From positions 90,900 to 154,899 of the forward strand of contig DCVT01000019.1 of the NCBI GenBank assembly GCA_002328075.1: 64,000 nucleotides of DNA. Reading direction: 5' to 3'. Shown one piece after another: positions 49,163 to 59,100 of the stretch. How positions within the stretch are numbered: the first letter of the stretch is position 1; every line of letters begins with the position of its first letter. The position numbers and the translations under genes were made by a program. Under the pieces are notes generated by a model, which was not told the origin of the DNA, made no database searches, and saw only the letters and a list, made by a program, of their open reading frames with translations. The DNA comes from Anaerolineales bacterium UBA2181. Lineage in GTDB: Bacteria; Chloroflexota; Anaerolineae; Promineifilales; UBA4811.

Positions 49163-51316
49163 GTGAGCTCGTCGTCCCGCAACCTCGAACCCGGCCCCAA
49201 GCCGGCGCCAGCGCTGGAGTGGTTTCGCAGTGTTCGTCCGGTGATCTATGGCCTGGCTCTGATCATCGCGCTGACGTTCACGCTGGTCACTGAACTGGCT
49301 CCGGCCACCAAAGTGGACCTCGAAGCGGGTGACGTTGCCGATCAGGACATCCTGGCTCCCCGAAGCATCAGCTACATCTCGCAGGTGCTGACAGAGCGGG
49401 CGCGGGAGGAAGCTGCCGCCGCCGTGCGCGATGTCTACGACCAGCCGGATATGCGGGTGGCGCGGGCTCAGGTGAGCTACACCCGGCAGGTTCTGGCGTT
49501 CATCGAGACGGTGCGGTCCGACGGTTTGGCCGGTCGCGGCCGTCAACGCGCTTACCTGCAGGCGGTCCCGGACTTGGATCTCACAGACGACACCATGAAT
49601 TCGCTTCTGAGTCTGACCGCCAGAGAGTGGGAAAGTGTCCGTGAGGACACCGTATCGGTGGTGGACCAGGCCATGCGGGAAGAGGTGCGCCCCGATCGGT
49701 TGCAGCAGATTCAGGCGGGGATCCCACTTTTGGTTCGGTTGGAGGTGCCGGAGAAACAGGCGCTGGTCATCACCGCCCTCGCCCAACAGCTGATTGTGCC
49801 CAACACAACCCGCAATGCCCAGGCGACGGCGCTGGCCCGGCAGCAAGCGTTGGCCGCCGTTCAACCGGTGCGACAGTCGTTTGACATAAACTCGACCATT
49901 GTTCACCAGGGTGAGCAGGTGGACGAAGCCGATATCGAGGCGATGGAGCAGTTCGGACTGCTCCACGCCGAGCGCGACTGGCGAGATTTAACCAGCCTGG
50001 GCGTTGCCGTGACGGTCCTTGTGACTCTGTTGGCGCTGTACATCCAGCGCTTTTACGCGCGGTTCCTCACCAGCGACCGGCACCTCAGCCTGATCTCGCT
50101 GATTCTGGTGTTTTTCACCGTCGCCGCCAAGTTGATGGTGCCCGGGAGGGCCATATTGCCGTTTCTGTTCCCTGCGTCCGCTGCTGCCATGCTCTTGACC
50201 TCCCTGTTTGACAGCCACCTGGCTATCGGGGTGACGATCGTCCTGGCTGCCATGGTTGGACTCATCGGCGGCAATTCGCTGGAGCTGGCCCTGTTCGTGG
50301 CCATGGGCGGCATCACCGCTGCGCTGTATCTCCGCAAATCGCCTCGCATCAGCGCCTTTTTCCGCGCGGGCGTGGTGGTGGCGGTCGTCAATATGGCCAT
50401 TGTCCTGGTCTACCGTCTGGGCAACTCGGATCTGTTGGGCATCCTGCAGCTCCTGGGTGCCAGTTTCCTAAACGGTCTGCTCTCGGCCGGGATCACGTTG
50501 GTTGGCTTTTACGTGGTCGGCACCGTTTTTCAGGTTGTCACGTCGCTCCAGCTCCAGGAACTGGCCCGGCTCGACCATCCGCTGTTGCAGGAGCTGTTGC
50601 GGCAGGCGCCCGGCACCTACCATCACAGCCTGATGGTTTCGAATCTGGCCGAACAGGCTGCCCGCCGGATTGGCGCGGACTCGGATCTGGTTCGGGTGGG
50701 ATCGTTCTACCACGATGTTGGCAAGGTCGCCAGACCCTATTTCTTTACGGAGAACCAGACGGCCGCGAACGCACATTCGAGGTTGGATCCGCTGACCAGT
50801 GCCGAGATCATTACCAGCCATGTCCGGGATGGCGTTGAGCTGGCCCGCCGGTATCGGCTTCCGGACAAGATCCGGGCGTTCATACCCGAGCACCAGGGTA
50901 CCCGAGTGGTCAAGTCCTTCTATCACCGGGCGCTGCAGGCGGCGGATGACCCGGCTACGGTGAACGCGGATGACTATCGCTACCCCGGGCCCAGGCCCCA
51001 GAGCCGAGAGACGGCCCTTGTCCTGCTGGCGGATTCGTGCGAGGCGGCGACCACGGCGATGCAGACTCAGACGGGGCCAGAAATCGAACGCGTTGTCGGT
51101 CAGGTCATCACCGACATCATGACCGAAGGAGAGCTGGACGAATCTGGGCTCACGCTGGGCGACATTCACCTGATCAAACAGAGCTTTGTGGAAAGCCTGC
51201 ATGGCCGCTTTCACACCCGGCCCAAGCACCCGGGACAGCGGACATCCGACCAATTGCGAGCCCGCACGCAAGTGTCTGCCAGTGACGGTGAAAGGGCAAT
51301 GCCCTCAGGAGGCTAG
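49163..51316 (+). CDS. PgpH-type 7TM-HD cyclic-di-AMP phosphodiesterase
   Basis: The 717-residue membrane protein has a first helix (about residues 29-46), an extracytoplasmic 7TMR-HDED domain (~50-270) and seven further membrane segments (~275-450). The cytoplasmic HD domain follows, with PGTYHHSLMVSNLAEQAA, FYHDVGK and the DSCEAAT segment. The family (YqfF/PgpH) hydrolyses cyclic di-AMP and so tunes osmolyte and cell-wall balance. HD metal ligands are present. The start is GTG 49163. It lies between yqeY and ybeY, a conserved neighbourhood, with ybeY starting three bases after its stop. Confidence 0.92.
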   Translation: MSSSSRNLEPGPKPAPALEWFRSVRPVIYGLALIIALTFTLVTELAPATKVDLEAGDVADQDILAPRSISYISQVLTERAREEAAAAVRDVYDQPDMRVARAQVSYTRQVLAFIETVRSDGLAGRGRQRAYLQAVPDLDLTDDTMNSLLSLTAREWESVREDTVSVVDQAMREEVRPDRLQQIQAGIPLLVRLEVPEKQALVITALAQQLIVPNTTRNAQATALARQQALAAVQPVRQSFDINSTIVHQGEQVDEADIEAMEQFGLLHAERDWRDLTSLGVAVTVLVTLLALYIQRFYARFLTSDRHLSLISLILVFFTVAAKLMVPGRAILPFLFPASAAAMLLTSLFDSHLAIGVTIVLAAMVGLIGGNSLELALFVAMGGITAALYLRKSPRISAFFRAGVVVAVVNMAIVLVYRLGNSDLLGILQLLGASFLNGLLSAGITLVGFYVVGTVFQVVTSLQLQELARLDHPLLQELLRQAPGTYHHSLMVSNLAEQAARRIGADSDLVRVGSFYHDVGKVARPYFFTENQTAANAHSRLDPLTSAEIITSHVRDGVELARRYRLPDKIRAFIPEHQGTRVVKSFYHRALQAADDPATVNADDYRYPGPRPQSRETALVLLADSCEAATTAMQTQTGPEIERVVGQVITDIMTEGELDESGLTLGDIHLIKQSFVESLHGRFHTRPKHPGQRTSDQLRARTQVSASDGERAMPSGG

Positions 51317-51319
51317 TGG

Positions 51320-51802
51320 ATGTACGTGGTGGAGGTCCTGTTTGACACCGACGACCGAGGGCTGGCAGCGGAGATGGTGGTGGAGGCAGCCCGGGCGGCG
51401 CTGACACACGAGCAAGCGCCCGCTGGCGAAATGACCGTTCTTCTCGCCGGCGACGACCGCCTGGCAGAGTTGAACCGCCAGTTCATGGGCGAAGACGGGC
51501 CAACTGATGTGTTGGCTTTCCCATCGGGCGAGTCAACCCCCGCCCCGGAACTGCCGGTCTACCTGGGCGACGTGGCCATCAGCCTGGATCGCGCCAAATC
51601 CCAGGCCGAGGCGGCCGGGCACACGCTGCTGCAGGAGAGCCAACTTCTGGTGGTGCACGGCACGCTCCATCTCCTGGGCCACGACCATTCCGAGCCGGAC
51701 GAGAAGCGGGTCATGTGGCTGGCGCAAAACGAGATCCTCGGACAGCTGGGTGTTCCTACCGCTTTTCTGGATGCGCTTCTCAGGGAGGCGTCGTTATCCT
51801 GA
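51320..51802 (+). CDS. ybeY: Endoribonuclease YbeY (rRNA maturation factor)
   Basis: The 160-residue protein has the zinc-binding signature H-G-T-L-H-L-L-G-H-D-H, with three histidines, and the FMGEDGPTDVLAFP strand that is diagnostic of YbeY. It processes the 3' end of 16S rRNA and takes part in ribosome quality control. AGGAGG lies upstream of the ATG. Its last 23 bases overlap the 3' end of the convergent membrane glycosyltransferase gene, so the two transcripts share an antisense tail. Confidence 0.95.
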   Translation: MYVVEVLFDTDDRGLAAEMVVEAARAALTHEQAPAGEMTVLLAGDDRLAELNRQFMGEDGPTDVLAFPSGESTPAPELPVYLGDVAISLDRAKSQAEAAGHTLLQESQLLVVHGTLHLLGHDHSEPDEKRVMWLAQNEILGQLGVPTAFLDALLREASLS

Positions 51803-53822
51803 CGGGCGCAAGCACCAGCCGGTCCCCTACCGGCTGGTTATCCTGATAGATCGGCAGACGGGGATATCCTTCTGTGCGTAGGTACCCGCCGATCTCTAGC
51901 GGGTAATCACCGGCCGGCAGATCCGATGGAACGTTCAGCCGGTGAAGTTGGGCAAAGAGATCGCCCGGTCGCCAACTCGATGACGGAAGGTCCAATCGGT
52001 CATCCTGCGCGGTCACCTGCCCGTCCGCCAGGAGATGGCTGAACAGCACCAGCTCGGGTTCAGCCGGCAACGTTTCCAGAATCTCCCAGAAGGTGATCAA
52101 CTCGATCCAGCCGCCCGGCTGCACCTCATCCGGCGACGCCTTGTACCCGGCGAATGCCAGAACGTGTCCCATGTCCGACCGGTCGTCAAGCGGTAGCGCG
52201 GCGATCGCATCCACGGGCGACCACCGGTAGACGTCGATCCAGGGCGAGAGATCATCGGACCGCAGCATCACCCGGTCTACCAGTTGCGCGCTGGGGCCCA
52301 TCAACGCAGCGAGCGATGGGCTCAGCGGCGCACCGGCCGGCACCAGCGCTCGAGCGGTTGAAACGCGGGGAAAGACGACAACGCCCGCGCCGTTGTGCCA
52401 CAAGATAGAGAGATCCAGCCGGCGCAGCAGGGTGCTGGCGGCATACGGATCGTGCAGGGGACCGGGGTACAGGGTAGAAACGGTCACCGTCGATTGGTCG
52501 GGCTGGCCATCCAGATAGGCTGCGATCTGTTTCAGGTGCGCATGATAGGCAACCCGCGTGTTCGGGTTTTCTGCCCACCGCACCAGGTAGTCTCCCGCGG
52601 TCAGCGAGGCCAGGCCGGCCAGGGAAGCCAGCATCAGGATGGTTCCCAGGATAAGGCCTCGCGCCGGCCATCGACGGCTTGACCAGCGCAGGGCGATCGC
52701 CACGGGAACGGCCGCCAGGATATACACGCTGGGCTGGGCCGCGATGGCGCGAAGCGAGCTGCTTTCCAGGCCGGTGACCAGCGCCGGAAACAGGCCAATG
52801 GGCAACCAGAGCAGCAAGAAACGAAGGCCGGGCCGTGTTGCACGCAGCGAACCAACAATGGCCAGCACCAACCCGCCCAAAAACAGGCATGCCACCAGCG
52901 GTGGAAGCAGGGGTCGGCCGGAAATGTTGTACAACCATTGGGTGTCGCCCCGGTGTGTTAGCAGACCGATTGACTGCTTCAACCGATGCGCCAGCGGACC
53001 GGCATCGCCGGCTGCCAGTGCTCGCAGCGGCGCTGCCAGTTCATCCACGCGAACCTCTACCTCAGGGTGCTGGAGCAGGAAGGCTGCCAGCGGGGCGGCA
53101 ACCAGCGCCAGAACGACCAGCATGACGACGAATCCAGCCCGGCAGCTGCGCCAACGCCTGCGGTCGGCAAAGGCCAACGACAGGTGAAAAAGAGCCGGCA
53201 CCAGCCACGTGATGCGCGCCGGCATGTAGGTCCAGGCGGCCAATCCCTGAAGGAGCCCGGCCATGGCGAAAAAGGCCGGGCTGCGGCGCTCCGTGGCCCG
53301 GTACACCGCCTGCCAATAACAGGCGTAACCGGCCAGGATAATAGCCGGAAGGGCGGCGGATCGCAATATCTGGCGGCTGGTGCCGACCGGCCAGAATGAT
53401 GCCGCTATCAGCAGTGCCGCCAACAGTGCGGTCTGCTGGTCCAAGGCTCTCCGCGCCCAAGCATACACCAGCGCCACGGTGAGGGTGCCCCAGAACGCCG
53501 AGACCAACCGGCCGGGCAGCACTCTCACATCCAATAGATGCACCAACGGGGCAGCCACATAGTCATACAGCGGCTCGCGACCATAGGCCGTCGTGAGGTA
53601 AATGGGCCGCAACCCCTGCCATATTCGCTCCGCATCCTGCACGTGCGCGGCCTCGTCGTGCGTGACCCCGGGCGGCGCAGATTGAATCTGCACCGTGCGG
53701 AGCAGAAATGCCACCAGCACCACGGCCAGAGGAAGCCAATAGCTCAGCGATCCGCGACGGGACAAAGAGCCTGCGCCAGGCGCCGGCCAGGGTCCGGCAT
53801 TCAGGGCGCGATCTTCAGCCAT
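51780..53822 (-). CDS. Membrane glycosyltransferase-like protein, GT39/ArnT type (copy 1)
   Basis: A ~680-residue protein with a first helix (about residues 30-46) and the catalytic-type loop APPGVTHDEAAHVQDAERI followed by REPLYDYVAA, the acidic D-E motif of GT-C transferases. About ten more membrane segments and a C-terminal extracytoplasmic domain of ~230 residues rich in beta strands follow. It resembles the next gene (53815-55845) along its length, down to PLxDDRLDxPS-type C-terminal motifs, so they are tandem paralogs. Start ATG 53822 overlaps the paralog's stop by eight bases. Sugar and acceptor are unknown. Confidence 0.83.
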   Translation of the reverse strand: MAEDRALNAGPWPAPGAGSLSRRGSLSYWLPLAVVLVAFLLRTVQIQSAPPGVTHDEAAHVQDAERIWQGLRPIYLTTAYGREPLYDYVAAPLVHLLDVRVLPGRLVSAFWGTLTVALVYAWARRALDQQTALLAALLIAASFWPVGTSRQILRSAALPAIILAGYACYWQAVYRATERRSPAFFAMAGLLQGLAAWTYMPARITWLVPALFHLSLAFADRRRWRSCRAGFVVMLVVLALVAAPLAAFLLQHPEVEVRVDELAAPLRALAAGDAGPLAHRLKQSIGLLTHRGDTQWLYNISGRPLLPPLVACLFLGGLVLAIVGSLRATRPGLRFLLLWLPIGLFPALVTGLESSSLRAIAAQPSVYILAAVPVAIALRWSSRRWPARGLILGTILMLASLAGLASLTAGDYLVRWAENPNTRVAYHAHLKQIAAYLDGQPDQSTVTVSTLYPGPLHDPYAASTLLRRLDLSILWHNGAGVVVFPRVSTARALVPAGAPLSPSLAALMGPSAQLVDRVMLRSDDLSPWIDVYRWSPVDAIAALPLDDRSDMGHVLAFAGYKASPDEVQPGGWIELITFWEILETLPAEPELVLFSHLLADGQVTAQDDRLDLPSSSWRPGDLFAQLHRLNVPSDLPAGDYPLEIGGYLRTEGYPRLPIYQDNQPVGDRLVLAPVRITTPP

Positions 53823-55845
53823 CCGACACCACCTCGATCGGATCCAGCTCAATGGCATCGCCTGCCGGCATGCCGCCGACGGTCACCGGGAGTCGGGATG
53901 CGGTGTGGTCTGGCCGGGACCCGGCAAGCACCGCATCCACGCGATCCACCACCGTATAGGCGCCGGCAATCAGCCGGTAGACGCCCGGCTCTGCGTCAGG
54001 CGGCAGGGTGAGTTCGAACAACTGCCAGAAGCGATCACCTACATGCCAGTTCCAACTGGGGACGTCGAGCCGGTCCTCCTGCGCCAGCACCCGGCCATCC
54101 GGCCCCAGCACCTGCGCAAAGAGCACTGCGTCCTGATCCGGCGCCAGTTGGCCGGTCACTGCCCAACTGGTCAGCAAACGGCCGGTTTCGCCTGCCACCA
54201 ATCGTGTGGGCATCTGATCCGCGCCCAGCGCCGCCAGAACCCCACCCAATCGCGGCATTGTGGCGTCCACTTCCCGCGCAAAACCGCTGCCGGCCGGCGC
54301 GCTCAAGACGTCAAAATGACGGTTCAGGTGGGCCGGGTGAATGATGATCCGTTCGACCGCCGCCAACGGCTCGACCAACTGGCGCAGGTCGGGCGCCAGT
54401 GGTGTCCAGGCCGGCACCAGCAGCAACCCGCCTTCCGGGGGAAGCACCAATGCCCTGCGCCCGTCGAACCAGCGCAAGTGGCTGCCCGGTTCTCCGGTCA
54501 CAGCCTCGACCACCCGCGGATCATGGTACTGGCCAGGGTACAGCGCCGAAATGGCGATGGGGCCCGGCGGCCGGGATTGAACGTATTGCGCAATGGCCAC
54601 CACGTCCGCATGATAGTGCACGCGCGTGTCCGGATCGGCCGCCCATCGGTTGATGTAATCGTGGAAGGTGAGCCCGCCCAGCACCAGGAACCCAACTGAG
54701 ACTGGAACCCAAATCGCCCATGCGGTCGGGACCGATCCGTCCGTTCGCAGCCGGAACCGCCGAGCAACCAGGCGTCCCGCCTCAGCCATCGCGAGGCCGG
54801 GAAGGAAATAGACCATCGGCTGCGCCCCGATCGCTCGGAGGTTGGCTGCCTCTCGGCCGGTCACCAGTGCCGGCAGCAATCCCAGCAAGAGCCAGAACAG
54901 CGCCCAGGCGTATGCCGGGTTCCTCCAGCGCCAGAGGGCAATCGCCAGGCCGACAACAAAGAGGGTGCTCATGACCGGATCGAGGACAGGCTTGCCGGGA
55001 AGGTTATAGGGGACAAAGGTGTCGCCGCGGACTGAAAGGAACTGAACCGCATCGGCCGCCCGGGCCAGCAAGGGATCAGGGTCGCCCTGCAGAAGCGCCC
55101 GCAGTGGCTGATCCAGTTGCCCCACCCGAATCTCGGCGTCAGGTTGCCTTTGCAGATGGATGAAAAGCGGTGTTGCCACCGCGGCGCCAATCAGCACTAC
55201 CGAAAGGACCTGAGCCCAGGGCTGCCTGGCGCCGGCCTTGCGCACCAGGAGCAGGTACAGGGCAAATACCACCGGCACCAGCGCCATCGCCCGTGCCGCC
55301 AGGTAGGTATACAGCGAGAGCCCCAGCAGACTGCCGGCTGATAGCAGCAACGCCCACCGAATCTTGCTCTTGTTTGTTTTGCCCCACAGCCCTAGCCACA
55401 GCAGGCAGGAAAACGCCGCGAACACGGCCGGCAGCGTCACCGCTCGCAACCCCATGCGGGAGGTCGAAACCGACCAAAAACCGGTGGCCAGACCGGCCGC
55501 AGTGAGCAACGCGGTTGCAGTGCCGAACGCTCGCCGGGTCCAGACGTAGGTGAGCGCCACCGTCGCCAATCCCCAAACGGCGCTGGACAACCGCATGACC
55601 CACGGGTCACGGCCCAGCACGGCCATGAACCCGGCGACGGTGTACGGGTAGAGAGGTTCTTTGCCTTGCGCTACCGGAAAGTAGAACGGCCGCAGTCCAT
55701 CCAACACGGCGGCAGCATCATGGACGTTGTTGGCTTCATCGTGCGTCAGGCCGGGGGGTACATCGCCGAGTTCCCACAGACGCAAAAAGGCCGCCGCCAA
55801 CAATAACGCCAGCAGCCACGCGCGTTCAGAGCGCCGTGTTTTCAT
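53815..55845 (-). CDS. Membrane glycosyltransferase-like protein, GT39/ArnT type (copy 2)
   Basis: A ~676-residue GT-C-type protein. VPPGLTHDEANNVHDAAAVL and GKEPLYPYTVAG form the lumenal motif after the first helix, and TRRAFGTATALLTAAGLATG starts the next helices. The C-terminal half has an extracytoplasmic beta-rich region with AQEDRLDVPSWNW and VYRLIAGAYT. Start ATG 55845 lies within the 3' end of the YfhO-like gene (20-base overlap), so the three large genes are translationally chained. It is the middle member of the 51.8-58.1 kb operon. Confidence 0.83.
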   Translation of the reverse strand: MKTRRSERAWLLALLLAAAFLRLWELGDVPPGLTHDEANNVHDAAAVLDGLRPFYFPVAQGKEPLYPYTVAGFMAVLGRDPWVMRLSSAVWGLATVALTYVWTRRAFGTATALLTAAGLATGFWSVSTSRMGLRAVTLPAVFAAFSCLLWLGLWGKTNKSKIRWALLLSAGSLLGLSLYTYLAARAMALVPVVFALYLLLVRKAGARQPWAQVLSVVLIGAAVATPLFIHLQRQPDAEIRVGQLDQPLRALLQGDPDPLLARAADAVQFLSVRGDTFVPYNLPGKPVLDPVMSTLFVVGLAIALWRWRNPAYAWALFWLLLGLLPALVTGREAANLRAIGAQPMVYFLPGLAMAEAGRLVARRFRLRTDGSVPTAWAIWVPVSVGFLVLGGLTFHDYINRWAADPDTRVHYHADVVAIAQYVQSRPPGPIAISALYPGQYHDPRVVEAVTGEPGSHLRWFDGRRALVLPPEGGLLLVPAWTPLAPDLRQLVEPLAAVERIIIHPAHLNRHFDVLSAPAGSGFAREVDATMPRLGGVLAALGADQMPTRLVAGETGRLLTSWAVTGQLAPDQDAVLFAQVLGPDGRVLAQEDRLDVPSWNWHVGDRFWQLFELTLPPDAEPGVYRLIAGAYTVVDRVDAVLAGSRPDHTASRLPVTVGGMPAGDAIELDPIEVVSDG

Positions 55846-58141
55846 ACACGTGAGTGCGGCGGCGCGAGGGGTACCACAGCAGCAGCAGGACGCCCACCAG
55901 GGCAAAGGCAGACAATCCAGCACCCGCCACCAAGGTGCCCGGGCGGTAGGCGAATGTCACCGTGTGCTCGCCCGGAGCAACGCAGACCCCATGCAGCATG
56001 CCAAAAGTTCGGAGAGAACGAACCGGCTGACCATCTATGACAACCCGCCAGCCGGGAGCGTAGCGCTGGCTGAGCACCAAGAAACCGCCGTCACCCTCAA
56101 CCTGCACCGAGACCTGATCCTCCTGGTCGAGCAGGACTCGAGCCCCGGTCGCGGCGCCTCCCTCGCAGGAAAACCCATCCGGGGCTCCCGTGACCAGGGC
56201 CTCGTGACGCGGGTCAAGGCTCGGGTTGTTGACCTCGTCAAGCAGCTCGGCTGCCCTGACCAGACGCACGGACGGCACCACCCAGGCCCCCGGTAGTTGG
56301 GTGGATCGCCTGTAGATGTAGACCCCGCTTTCTTCAGCCAACAACGACAACGTGTCGCCTGATGTAAGGACCAGGGGATTGATCGTGACTACGTAGGCGG
56401 TGTTCAGCAGGTCATACGCGCGGGCGCGCGGGTCGGGAACTGAGCTGACCACCCGGTTGTATTGCTCGTCCTCCAACGTATGGTAGGCAAACACGGATCG
56501 CACCCGAAAAGTGAGAGCGCCGTTCTGTTCAAAGATGCTCAAACCCCAAGGCAGCACTCTGCCCGCGGCCGGGTCTACATGCCCGGAGACAATTCGCCAG
56601 TACGCGCTGTGCGGTGCCGGAACCGTGCGGACCAGTCCCACCCCAAGGGTCCACAGGTCCAGCAGCAAGAGCGCGGTTGCCAGCAGCGGCATCCATCGGC
56701 CGACTTGAGGCTTTTCCCACTGACGGAGGTAACCGATTGCGAGTACGAAAAACAGGCCGAACGTTGCGACGGCTCCGGCCAGGTGCCACATCCGTCCGGC
56801 CGAGGGGTTCGAATCGCGTCCCCAAGCAAACAACCCATAGCAGATAACTGCTAGCACCGCCGTCGCCCCCAAAGTTGTCCCGACCCAGCGGCCGCGAAAT
56901 GGCTCGACGAGCCGTCGTCGTTCGGTTTCATCGGCCCGTTCCAGTGCGGTCAGTGCGGATGCCGTCAGAACGGCCGCGCCAAGGGTGAACAGGAAACCTG
57001 CCCGGGCCGGGGCACGCACGGCATTCAACCAGGGTACTACCCGCGCGATCAGCGGATGGACGGCGCTGTATCCACCAAACGCGAAAAACAGCGCACCGAC
57101 CGATGTGCCCACCCAGAATCGAATCTTCTCGCGCGATCGGAGTGCCACCCAGGACAGCATGAGGGCAAGGACCCCCACGTAGAATATCAGTTCCTCGTGG
57201 ACGCCCTCTCCCCAGTATCCGGTCCGCACCGGTTCCCCGAAAAAGTTGGGCACCAACAGAGTAACCAGGTATCCAATGGGCCAGGAGAACCACGATCCGA
57301 ACTCGTAATCGCCCGAACCGATCCGCGTGCTGGTCGCAAGAACCTGCGCGAAGGGCAAGACCTGCACCGCTGCCAGGCATAGCCCCAGCGCACCCATCAG
57401 CACGGACTTGACCACCAGGCCCCATCGATGGCGGTGCGGCTGGGACCACGCCACGTTTAGGGCGTAAGCACCCCACATGACCGACACCAGCAAGAACGTG
57501 GGTGGGTGACCCGCGAGAAAACAGGCCCCCACGGCCAACGAGCCCAACGCCACGGAGCGGCGCCATTTTGCAGAACCCTTCAACGCATCTATGGCCCACA
57601 ATCCCCAGGGAAGCCACGAACCGGTGGTCAGAACCCCCTGGTGTCCTCCCTGGATCCGGGCAAAGGTGTAACCGCTAAAGGCGAACAGCGCAGCTCCTGC
57701 CAGTGCGCCCGCCAGCGTGCTGTCCTGGCGCCGCAGCCAACCATAACAGCCGATGGCGGCCCACGCGACGTGACCGGCCAGGATAACACCCAATGCGCGT
57801 GTCGCGGGCATCGCGAACGCCAACCAGGTCGGAGGGTAAAAGAGAGCCGGTTCCGGATCGGCGTGAAAGGCCATGCCAGAGGCCAGGTACGGGGTCCACA
57901 AAGGCAGCTGGCCATGGTGTACGGCCCACCTGGCCTCTTCGAGCCACACCTGGAAGAGGTTTGCCATATCGTTGCCGCCCACGATATGGTCGGCCGGTGC
58001 CGTCAGCACGTTCCAGTAAAAGAGCACGACCAGGAGGACTAAAAAGGCCGGGATACGGGCGTTGCGTGCTTGCGCGGCAATCCAACGGGCATTCTGTCTC
58101 TCGGGCGGTTTGCTTGATGTGGGATGATCTGTCGGATGCAT
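55826..58141 (-). CDS. YfhO-like large integral membrane protein
   Basis: The 771-residue protein has about twelve membrane segments. The first extracytoplasmic loop reads GNDMANLFQVWLEEAR; LPLWTPYLASGMAFHADPEPALFYPPTW follows, which marks the YfhO family of GT-C-like proteins. The C-terminal ~150 residues carry an extracytoplasmic domain with FSCEGGAAT and YAPGWRVVIDGQPV, the latter also typical of YfhO ends. Bacillus YfhO-type proteins are linked to glycosylation of lipoteichoic acid. It is the first gene after the promoter-like site at 58187-58216. Confidence 0.85.
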   Translation of the reverse strand: MHPTDHPTSSKPPERQNARWIAAQARNARIPAFLVLLVVLFYWNVLTAPADHIVGGNDMANLFQVWLEEARWAVHHGQLPLWTPYLASGMAFHADPEPALFYPPTWLAFAMPATRALGVILAGHVAWAAIGCYGWLRRQDSTLAGALAGAALFAFSGYTFARIQGGHQGVLTTGSWLPWGLWAIDALKGSAKWRRSVALGSLAVGACFLAGHPPTFLLVSVMWGAYALNVAWSQPHRHRWGLVVKSVLMGALGLCLAAVQVLPFAQVLATSTRIGSGDYEFGSWFSWPIGYLVTLLVPNFFGEPVRTGYWGEGVHEELIFYVGVLALMLSWVALRSREKIRFWVGTSVGALFFAFGGYSAVHPLIARVVPWLNAVRAPARAGFLFTLGAAVLTASALTALERADETERRRLVEPFRGRWVGTTLGATAVLAVICYGLFAWGRDSNPSAGRMWHLAGAVATFGLFFVLAIGYLRQWEKPQVGRWMPLLATALLLLDLWTLGVGLVRTVPAPHSAYWRIVSGHVDPAAGRVLPWGLSIFEQNGALTFRVRSVFAYHTLEDEQYNRVVSSVPDPRARAYDLLNTAYVVTINPLVLTSGDTLSLLAEESGVYIYRRSTQLPGAWVVPSVRLVRAAELLDEVNNPSLDPRHEALVTGAPDGFSCEGGAATGARVLLDQEDQVSVQVEGDGGFLVLSQRYAPGWRVVIDGQPVRSLRTFGMLHGVCVAPGEHTVTFAYRPGTLVAGAGLSAFALVGVLLLLWYPSRRRTHVYENTAL

Positions 58142-58186
58142 GCGGGTGCTTCCTATCGCCGAGTTATGCGTCTAGGTGCCTATATG

Positions 58187-58216
58187 ATTCTATCATAGGG
58201 TCAACAGAGTTGGCAA
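58187..58216 (-). promoter_or_regulatory. Promoter-like site for the yfhO/GT39 operon
   Basis: On the minus strand TTGCCA (58216-58211) and TAGAAT (58192-58187) are 18 bases apart, 46 bases before the ATG at 58141, in an AT-rich gap (58142-58323). The same gap carries a TTGACC/TATAGG pair with poorer spacing. Confidence 0.5.
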
Positions 58217-58323
58217 TGTGTGGTGTTTTGGGCGGTTTTGGTGGTTGTTTGGTATGGTGGCGAGTGACTACACGCAGCAATGCGGCAGTTAATAACGGTA
58301 CCAGACAATACCGTGCGGTTCAA

Positions 58324-59100
58324 CTATCGAAAACCTAGCCCATAAACAATGTGCGATTGACGCCGGCGCAACGTTCGGGGAAAGAACCGCTCGGCCCGCG
58401 CATAGATTCCCAAGCCCCACATCGCCAACCCCTCCAGCACACCTTCTCCGGCGCTCTCACGCTGAGATTCCGAGCGAACAACCCCCGGCGGAAAAGGCGG
58501 CATGTCCACATACCCGACGTGTCTCGCCCAGGCAGCCAATCCCCGCATCTCGTCCAACGTCAGCCCGCTCAGGCCGCTCAACCTGGTATGAGCTGGGTTG
58601 TCCCCGTTCGGCGCAAAGAGAACAACCGCCGGCGCCAGTGCCCACAACCGATCGACGTACGCGCCGCGCCGGCCAACGTTCAGGCGTTGAAGCACCTCGC
58701 ACGAAAGTGCAAGGTCAACCTCCTCGCCCAACGGCAGCGTCGCAACGTCGGTCACCTGGAAATCGGGTTGCACGTCAAGCAGCAATCCCGCCCCATGCGC
58801 TCTTTGCAGCGCCAGTCGCCCCTTATCCAACGCCTCCGGTCTCTCATCCACAATCAGGAGTGCGGCCCCCAGTTCGGCCGCCAGCAGCAGGAAATCCAGG
58901 CTTGCGCCGTACTTTTCCGGCAGTCCGGCGACCAGGATCCGCCTGGGCAACCCAACGGACCTCAGTATGCGCCCCAGCACCAGCCGTTTGGCATAATACT
59001 CGTACGCTGTCCCCACGCCTTCACCCTCCGCAAGAGCCAGAGGGTAGAGGTCGCGGATTGATCGGTCGGGCAGCCAGACGGGCCGGTGTTCTGCGATCAT
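58324..59100 (-). CDS. Class I SAM-dependent methyltransferase-like protein
   Basis: The 258-residue protein has a Rossmann-type core: ILVAGLPEKYGASLDFLLLA in the place of the SAM glycine motif, LLIVDERPEALDKGR after strand two with an acidic end, VTDVATLPLGEEVDLALSCEVLQ as motifs III-IV and a late APAVVLFAPNGDN. The motif I loop departs from the usual GxGxG, so activity is likely but not certain. Its ATG overlaps the stop of the epimerase gene by one base (TGATG). It is the last gene of the glycan unit. Confidence 0.72.
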   Translation of the reverse strand: MIAEHRPVWLPDRSIRDLYPLALAEGEGVGTAYEYYAKRLVLGRILRSVGLPRRILVAGLPEKYGASLDFLLLAAELGAALLIVDERPEALDKGRLALQRAHGAGLLLDVQPDFQVTDVATLPLGEEVDLALSCEVLQRLNVGRRGAYVDRLWALAPAVVLFAPNGDNPAHTRLSGLSGLTLDEMRGLAAWARHVGYVDMPPFPPGVVRSESQRESAGEGVLEGLAMWGLGIYARAERFFPRTLRRRQSHIVYGLGFR

